A DNA stretch of 64,000 bases, from positions 9,352,635 to 9,416,634 of the forward strand of contig CM037864.1 in assembly GCA_021292105.1 (NCBI GenBank). The letters are read 5' to 3'. The position numbers were made by a program, and so were the translations under genes. The DNA comes from Anadara kagoshimensis. Taxonomy: Eukaryota; Mollusca; Bivalvia; Arcoida; Arcidae. Position 1 is the stretch's first letter; every line of letters begins with the position of its first letter. Shown here in pieces: positions 12,301 through 21,300 of the stretch. The notes below the pieces were generated by a model. It was not told the DNA's origin and made no database searches. It saw only the letters and a list, made by a program, of their open reading frames with translations.

Positions 12301-15300
12301 TTTGGTTTTATAATTTTGGTTCAAGCACTATTGATGAGGAATTGTATTCCGAAACGGCCGTCTAGTGCTGTAAAATTAAAACTGGTATAATATGTAATTT
12401 ACTTTTAATGCTTTTTTGCAATTGTAAGATTCAGATTAAGAAAACATTTTTTCTATAATTAATTCATTAGGATAAATTTTGGGGAATTTTTTTTTATATT
12501 TAGGGTAATTTATATTTAAAATGTGATCAAGATGCGTTCTTTCAATAAACTAAAATTATATAACTACCATCAATCATGATTTGTAATATCCTTCCACCTT
12601 TACTCCCGTGTGCTATTACTTCACGTGAACTGTTGGCTGCTATTTTGTATAAGATTGAGGGATTAACAGCGTAATAGATATTACCAGTTCTCCAGTCCAC
12701 GTTAAAACATAAAATTTTGTTATCTGTGCCAATACTAGATATACTAGTGACTTTGACCTCGTCTCCATAGTACTCCAAACGTTCTAAACTTTTCCCCTCT
12801 TTTCGCATGATAAAAAGGGATCTGAAATTGGTCAGATCAGAAAAATACAACTAAAATTAAAATAAACACTGTAAAAATTACACAGGTATACATGTAATTT
12901 AAGCCATTAAGCCGGTATCTCTGCTGGTGGATGTTACTTCGAGGATATCACAAACACAGAAGGCAATACTTTTGTATTGTGAGAATTATATTATAATCTA
13001 AATTTGACGCTAGTTAAACTCTGAAAATTATTAAAAAAACTAAGGTAAAAGTTTGCAATGTATTTCCTTAGCTAAATTTGGTAAAATGTAATTTAACTCT
13101 TTGGATCGTTTTTACACCCTTGAAAAAATTGGTTTCACAATTTTATACCGAAACGACCGTCTAGAGTTGTAAAATTAACACTGGTCCCGGTTTCACAATC
13201 ATTCCTCGGCTAAGATTCTCCTTAACTTAAATCTTGCAAAATTACAAGTCTTTTTAATTTTGTTCATTTCCAATATATTCACTAAAAACAAAATCTTTTA
13301 AATCTTGAAAAGGACCATTTATTTTAACAAATCCATTCAGTATCATAAAGATGGCCACATAATGATTATCTGTGCATGATAGCTAAACAGAGTTTAGTAG
13401 AACTCTATCGGTCTTCTAAAATAAATACAACAACTGGCATTAATTTACCTGTGTAAAGGATCGATACTTATATCTATTACATCAATCATGATTTCTCTCA
13501 TTGGCATTAAGGTATCTAAACTCAGCATTTTGATATGTTTGTCAACACTAAGGAACATAACTCTTCTTAACCAATCTACAGCAATCCTCCTTGGAGGACT
13601 AGCACAAACAAATCGCTGTTTAATAACCACTCTACCTGTAAATAGACGATTTAAGTGCATTACATATTAATGTGTGAAATAATTGTATAGAAACAATCTG
13701 TCTACATCTGTATCTACGTATAGTCAAACCTGTCTATAAAGGCCAACAATGGGTACCAGTAAAAAAGCTTTTGTGACCTTTTTATACAGGTTCACATTAT
13801 ATAAATAAAGAACAATTGGCATACAATTCTACTGGCCTTTATAAGCAGATAGTCCTTATATAGAGTTGGCCTTCAAGGCAGGTTGGACTGTATAGTGTAT
13901 AGTACCTTGCGTGGCATCCCAAACCAAATCAATTTATTCCCCTTCGTTTGTTCAAAGATTAGCATCCTCAGTTAGGTATTTGATTGTTTATATTTTTTAT
14001 TTAGTTTGATCTATTTTGGTCTTTTTGTTGTCTGTATGGCACTATCGGCTCGGGCACTTTTTATCTCCAGACAGCACTACAGAAGAACAGTTCAGTTCGA
14101 AAATACCCATGATAGATTAATAAACACAGAGAAATATTTAAGGTATCTGAAGAATGTTCAATGAACAAGAACTATATCATTCTTTTGCTGTTCCTCTAGT
14201 TAACAAAATTAAACCAGTATTGGATGATCACTGAAATAATTAGTGCTGAAATCAAAATATATTTCATCTTTCACAATTTTAGTTTAGTCGTGTTCTTTGC
14301 GATATTGTAGGTGTAGTTTTTTATATTCTTTCTTTTTAACTAATTACAAATGCAAAATGTTGATATCTCAGGCAATACTAGTTTTTTGTGATAAAAGAAT
14401 CAGAACACATCTTAATCATAAGAATATTAAATCAGTTATTATATGTAAGTCTAAAAGTAAAAAGACTCACTTGGTACGTTAATATCAACTTTCATTAAAA
14501 TATTCCCGGAAAAAAGTACCACGTGTTGATGAATGGGATCGAACCCTAGAAGTTGATATACAGTGTTCTTAGGATCTATGAACACGCGTTTTAATCTTGA
14601 ATCAGGTACATCTAAATGCAACAGAAATACTGGCAGCTCATCCAGAAGTGTGAGAAAGACTACCTTTTCATCATCTAAAATATATGAAAATGTTTTATGA
14701 TGACATAAATCAAAATCAATAAGTATTCAATCTCATTTTAGTGTTTTAGTAGTCTATCAATTTTTCAACATCTAAGGTGTACTCTCGTATGCAAAGTATT
14801 TTCTTAGCTAAATTTGGTAAAATATATTTGCTCCTTTAGGTATCTTTTCAACATCTTAAAAAATTGTTTTCCCAATTTTGGTCCAAACACTACTGATGAG
14901 GACGGGTCGTCTGGTGCTGTAAAAATAAAACTGATATAATATGTAATTATGACACCCAAGATAGGCTATATTTGAAGTTGTATGACAATGTGATGAACGA
15001 GTTCAATTTTTCTATTGTCAACTTTTCTTTTCTATGAGGCAATACATTTGCTTCACCTGCTCATGGTATATTTGTTTTACAACTAATACCCTGTGGTATA
15101 CTACAGTAGAACTTCGATGGGACTGTAGTTTGTTTCCACTGCGTTAAACAACGAAAGAAGCTGCTAAAAATAATTATTTGATGCAGGGATATTGCAAGCC
15201 TATGGTTATCAACACCCTCAAAAAGTCTATAGTCGTTATTACAATAGTGTTGATAATCAAAAACAAACATATTAATCCATGTTTGAATCACAATCCAGAA

Positions 15301-18300
15301 ACAAGTAAACAATTTTGAACTGACAAGTTAGGTTAGACACGTGAACTTCCACCAGGAAAGTGAGGCCGGGTGCTCCGGAAGGGTAAGCACCTCCTGTTTA
15401 GCTAGCTACACCCGCCACGTGTGTAATCAAAATTGTGTGAAAGGAGCATGGAACTATGGGACGTCAAATATATTTAGGGCAATCCTGGACACAGAGACGT
15501 CAAACTTATCAACAATACTGTGATGACGGCCATACAACTTTTTAAGGGCCTTGATAAGCCTAGGCTTGCAATATCCTTGAGTCAACAATTTATTTGCAAG
15601 CAGCTTACTTCGTTGTACAAAGTCCCTGTAGTGGGAACAGGCTATTTTGTTTCAGTATGCAATAATTTCATGGATATATTTGACATCCTATAGTTTCATG
15701 TTCCTTTTATTCTCAATGTTAATTTAAAATGCAGCGTGTGTAGCTAGCTAAACAGGAGGTATTTACCTATCCGGAGCACCCGGTCTCACTTCCCTTGTGG
15801 AAATTCACGTTAAACTTAATTTTCGAGTCTCAATGTTTAATTTGGCATTGTGATACGAACATGGATTGTTTTTGTTAAATATTAATTCTGCGTCGGCTTT
15901 AAGACGTCGAACATAAAAAGAATGTAAGCAAGATGATTTCTCCATAGATATTTTAATAGACTCACCGATATAGCACAGTATTTACATAGTCACTTAAAAT
16001 GAAACTTTTTTGATTATAATACTCACTATAGCCCTTACATGTTCTATTGTCACTGAGCAAATTAAAGCCCTCATAACAGCTACAGACATAAAATGGCTGT
16101 TCCAAAAGTTCAGTGCAGTTTTGTGTACATTCGACTTTTCCAGTCATACATGGAGTTTCTATATATAAAATATATGTTTTATTTCTTACATGTATATGTA
16201 GTCAAACCTGTCTATAAAGGGCACATTAAGAAACCAGTGGACTTCAAATGCAGATGATCATTAAATAGAGGTGGCCTTTACGGCAGATTTGACTATAAAA
16301 TATATGTTTAAAACTTGTTTCATGCCTGTCTATAATCAAAAACAAACATACTAATCTATGTCCGAATCACCTCCTATTTAGCTAGCTACACCCGCTGCAT
16401 TAAGGACACATTAGGAAACTAGTGGCCTTTAAATGCATATGACCCTTAAATAGAGGTGTTTTAAGGCAGGTTTGACTGTATGTGTACATTTCACACGTTA
16501 TTTGGAGATGAACTGGTATATTTGTGTTTTGTTTGTTAAATCACAGCAAATATTTCCCTGTATATAGACAGAAGTATTATGTGATTGAGAGTATATTAAT
16601 GTCTGTTTCACAATCAGTATTTGTCGTGACGTGTAACAGACTGACAAATAAAAGCCAAAAAAGTAGACGACAAAGATAAAAAATCTAGTAAAACATTTGA
16701 GAGAAAGAAAATATCCTATATGTGTATTGGTGTATTCTACTATTCTACAATAAAGGTTTTTATTGTACAAAAATATATTCAATTTGTTAAACTCTTTAAA
16801 GAAGAAGCAAACATTTGTTGAATGATAAAGGCATGCTGATCGAAAAGTTCAAGCGACATCGTGGACATGATGTTATGCCGTAACTACAATTTTATTCTTA
16901 TTTGTAAAAGAAAGATTCCTAACTATAAAAGTATAAATATCAACATGTTCTCAATTTTATATTTGTAAATAAAACGGCATAGAAAAGTGAGCAAAAAAAC
17001 CTTCTTTGCATGTTCTGTCATCGGCTGTCAAATAGAATCCATTTCCACACAAACATTCAAAATGTGGTGCATCTTTTGTGTAAACACATATATGGGAACA
17101 GTTTGATGTCATTCGTTTGCAATGTAACTCATGTGATGCTGAAAAGTACATAGAGAATATATCAATATTAATAAAATCCCTTAAATCCATGTATCTTTGA
17201 AAATAATTTTTTCAACAAGAATTTTAAATGAATAATACAAATATCGTCATAATATACGCTGAATTATAATATTGCAAATAAAAAATTAAAGAAGTTTATA
17301 ATTACACTTTGAAATATGTTTTTTAATTTGGTACTAAAGATTTTAAATAAGTATTTGTTGAAAAATGCTGGATTCACAAGATCAATAGCTAACATCAAGT
17401 CTGAAGTTTAAAAATAGCTGTTTCATGTCATGATGGGTTTAACATCAGTAAAATTGACATATAAGCTTATATTGGCTGAATATAAAATGAAAAAATTGTA
17501 ATTTAACATTACCTCTTGGTTGTTGACTTATGTCAAATATAGTTATCCCATTTATGGGGTTTTTTAAATGTCTCTTCCCCAAAGCTACTTTTGACAAACA
17601 GGACATTTTGTGACACACATATAAAGCTCCACTTTCGTCTATCCAAAAAAGGTAATCACCATATATTTTTATTCCTAATAACGTTTTGTCATGAGTCAGT
17701 ATGTGGGTAGCTTTAGACCCAGCATTAAAGTTCTTTGAATATATTTCTTGCCTCAAATTAACACCAAACAAAAGTTTGTCATTCACATCCACAACAAGAG
17801 ACGTTAACTTCATATAGTACATAAAATGAACAATGCCCTTCTGATAGCCACTCATTGTATACAGGTTGACAATCCCATCAGCCAAAATGTACATTTGACT
17901 GAATAGAAGTAAAAAAAAAAGCATGCATAAATTAAAAATGAATGATTTCTTGGAATTGGAAGCTCGACTGGTATGAACCATGTTTTTTTTATTGATACGT
18001 AAACTTATAGTTAATCATTTGTCACAATATGTATTGCTCCTTTCTTATACGGTTCACTTTTTTTGTTATAAATGTTCATTGCGGGTTCGAACCCCGACCG
18101 GGTCTGACCAAAGACTTGAAAGTGGGCAGTGACTATTCTTTCCGCACTCTGCATTACGAAAAGAAAGTCGCGTTTTTTCGGATGGAAACTTAAAATAAAC
18201 GAGATCCCGTGTCACAGTGGGCTTAGCACGATAAAGAACCTTGCTGCATAATGCCATCAGCGCAACGCACAGGTAAAATTTCTGCACCATCGCCTATAGC

Positions 18301-21300
18301 TGCCGACGTCTCGATATAAGTAAAATATTCTGGACTGGGACGTTAAATACCATTACTCAACTCAACTCTATTGTTTCGTTTTCTTGGTCGTGTTGGCTAT
18401 TTTCTAGTACATGTGCTTGTTTTTGGTTAAATTAAATATATTGCTAATATAACAATCGTTCAATTAGGGTATCTTGGCTGAGAACGTAAAATACATAATA
18501 AAAAACAAACATACTTATCCATGTTCGAATCACAATCCAGAAGCAAAGTAAAACGTTTGGAACTGAAAAGTCAGGTTAGACACGTTAACTTCCACCTGAA
18601 GTGAGGCCGGATGCTCCAGAAGGGTAAGCACCTCCTGTTAAGCTAGCTACACCCGCCACGTGTGTAATCAAAACTATGTACAACACATAACATTGAACAA
18701 TCAAAACCACAAATATATAATACCAACTCATGCAAAAACTAAAGTCCCTAAGCAAAGTAAAAACTTTGGGGCTGGCAAATAAGGTGAAACGCGTAAATTT
18801 CGTTGTATGGCATTCGTGTGACGTAATTCACAAAACATCTTATTCTGAATCGAATAAATTTAAAATGATTATCAAGTCTATAATTCACAAAACATTTCAT
18901 TTTGAATCGGATCAATTTAAAATGTGCTCGATTCAAACATATTATCAAATCTATATTGTCAGCAAAAAGTATGTCACTCACCCCTTTGAGGGATTCAAAA
19001 CAATTGATTTCACTCCACCTTGATAAAACAGCCGAGTTGAAAAAGTACCATTTATAGTCATAACGTAGACATAACCGTCATCTTTACTGTAATAAATGTT
19101 ATATGAAAACCAATCCACTGCGAATGCTATAACAGAGCCTTGTATATGAATTGTAGTGTTGCTTCTATTGCTACTTGTTAGTTTTCGTTTCATTAATCTT
19201 CCATTAACTGTCCAAAACACTAGATCTTCTTCAAACAAAAAGTCTATACATGTTACATTATGAGAAGTGGGATAAAGAAGCGGGGATTCTTGATTGAATG
19301 GATAGACACCGTTTCCTGTTGTTATCAGGACCTTCGGAATACCTGTAAAATTATGATAAAAAACATAATAATCCATGCCCGAATCACAATCTAAAAGCAA
19401 AGTCAAACTTTGAAACAAGCAAATTAGGTAAAACACGTGAACCTCCTACGGGTACTCAGGAAGGGTAAGCACCTCCCGTTTAGCTAGCTACATCCACCAC
19501 TTGTGTAATCAAAATTTAGAATGAAAAGACCAGGGAACTATATGTTACGCCTATAAATATATTATCATAAAAATGTACTTCACACATGGTATAATCAAGT
19601 GCAGAATGTTAATAATTAACACGATATACTTATCAAGTGTCATAGCAATCAACACATATCACAGTGTCATATACCATTTTTTTAATTTAATCATAAAATA
19701 CATTCAAAAATGGTATATGACAAAATTCATATACCATTTTAATGTATTTTAGGATTAAATTAAAAAAATGGTATATGACAATAGCAATCAGTTTAATACG
19801 TTTGTTTACAAAATTACAAAAGCTTTCAATCCAGTCATTGATTTAAAATTCTTGTATCAAAACCATCAAACCGATACATGTTTTTGATCTTTTAAATGCA
19901 GTCTATTTAACAATCATGTAAGGGGATAATGAGTACTCTTGTCGAAAACCTTGTTAAAGAAAAGCAGAATGTTCAACTCATACCGCCTTAGAATTCAAAA
20001 ACAAACATACTAATCCATGTCCAAATCACATTCCAGAAGCAAAGTAAATACTTTGGAACTGACAAGTAAAGTTAGACACGTGCACTTCCACCAGGGAAGC
20101 GAGGCCGGGTGCTCCGAAAGGGTGAGCACCATATGTTTAGCTAGGTACACCCGCCACGTGTGTAATAAAATATTATGTCATCAAAAGTAAATATAAATGT
20201 GTATTTGATATTTTTAGCTAAACTTATTTATATAAATTAAAAGGTAACCATTAGTAACAGTATCTTACTTTCTCTTACACACGTTCCGTTTTCACCAACA
20301 CGGTAGAAGTCAGAACAGGAGCAGTTACACTTCTGTGATGAAATTTTAAAGCAGAATTGATCACATTCTTCTTCTGTGTCTGTAGCTATTGTTTTACTGT
20401 CTGTGTTATTTAAAACAAAAGTCGGTCATGTCAAAAGCTTCCCAATATTAAAGATTTATAGGTCAAATGCAAAAATATACAGATAGCAACAACTAAAATG
20501 GAAACCTTAAGGACAAATGAGCCAGTGTATGCGAAAACCTACAACTTGGCAATTACGTCACAATTGAGAAAAATCACGACAAAGTTACGTCACAAACACG
20601 GAAGTCAACTGCAAGTATTGTGCGTCAATTTACAAGTTTGACGTTTTAACTTTTAGAACGAGTTGAAGTTAAAACTGATTTTAACGGAGTGATTTTAAGT
20701 GTTGGGGTGGTAAGATATGGTAACTGAAGGAGAGACAGATGAGGTTGCGTTTTTTAGTTTTATTTAATAATTTGTGTCTTACCCGTTACATACGATACGA
20801 CTGAAACAACATTCATGACAGTTTAAGTCATAATTGCTCTTTTCATGAATTATGACAGATTTTAAGGAAAACTGACATGTTATGTATACATCTCTTGGTA
20901 CACGAATACGCGAAAACAGATAAAAGAAGAAATTATCACGAAATATAAGTTAGGGATATGTAACATCTAATAAACAACACATTTGTTGTGTTTGGTAATA
21001 TAATTTTGCAACAAAGAATCGATACACATATGGACACAAACTGTGTACAATTACATGCTGAATTGATTCTTTTTATTCGTATGAATCTTGATAGAATCAT
21101 TCGATTGTACATACAGATATAAAGATAGTGTTCTATATCTAAATAGTATTAATTTTGAGATTATGTGAATGTCACCTATCCCAGCGAATATGAAATTGAA
21201 AAAGCGATTGATTCTTCATATTCTGTTTCATATTTGGACTTAGATTTAGCAAATTTTTGTAATCTCTTTTTGGAACTACCGGTGAATACTTTTGTCAAAA

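Noticed and set aside
16498..16782. 94-codon minus-strand open frame inside a receptor intron
   Set aside because: It would not splice in phase between exons 7 and 8, and the direct exon 7-8 join is already in frame.
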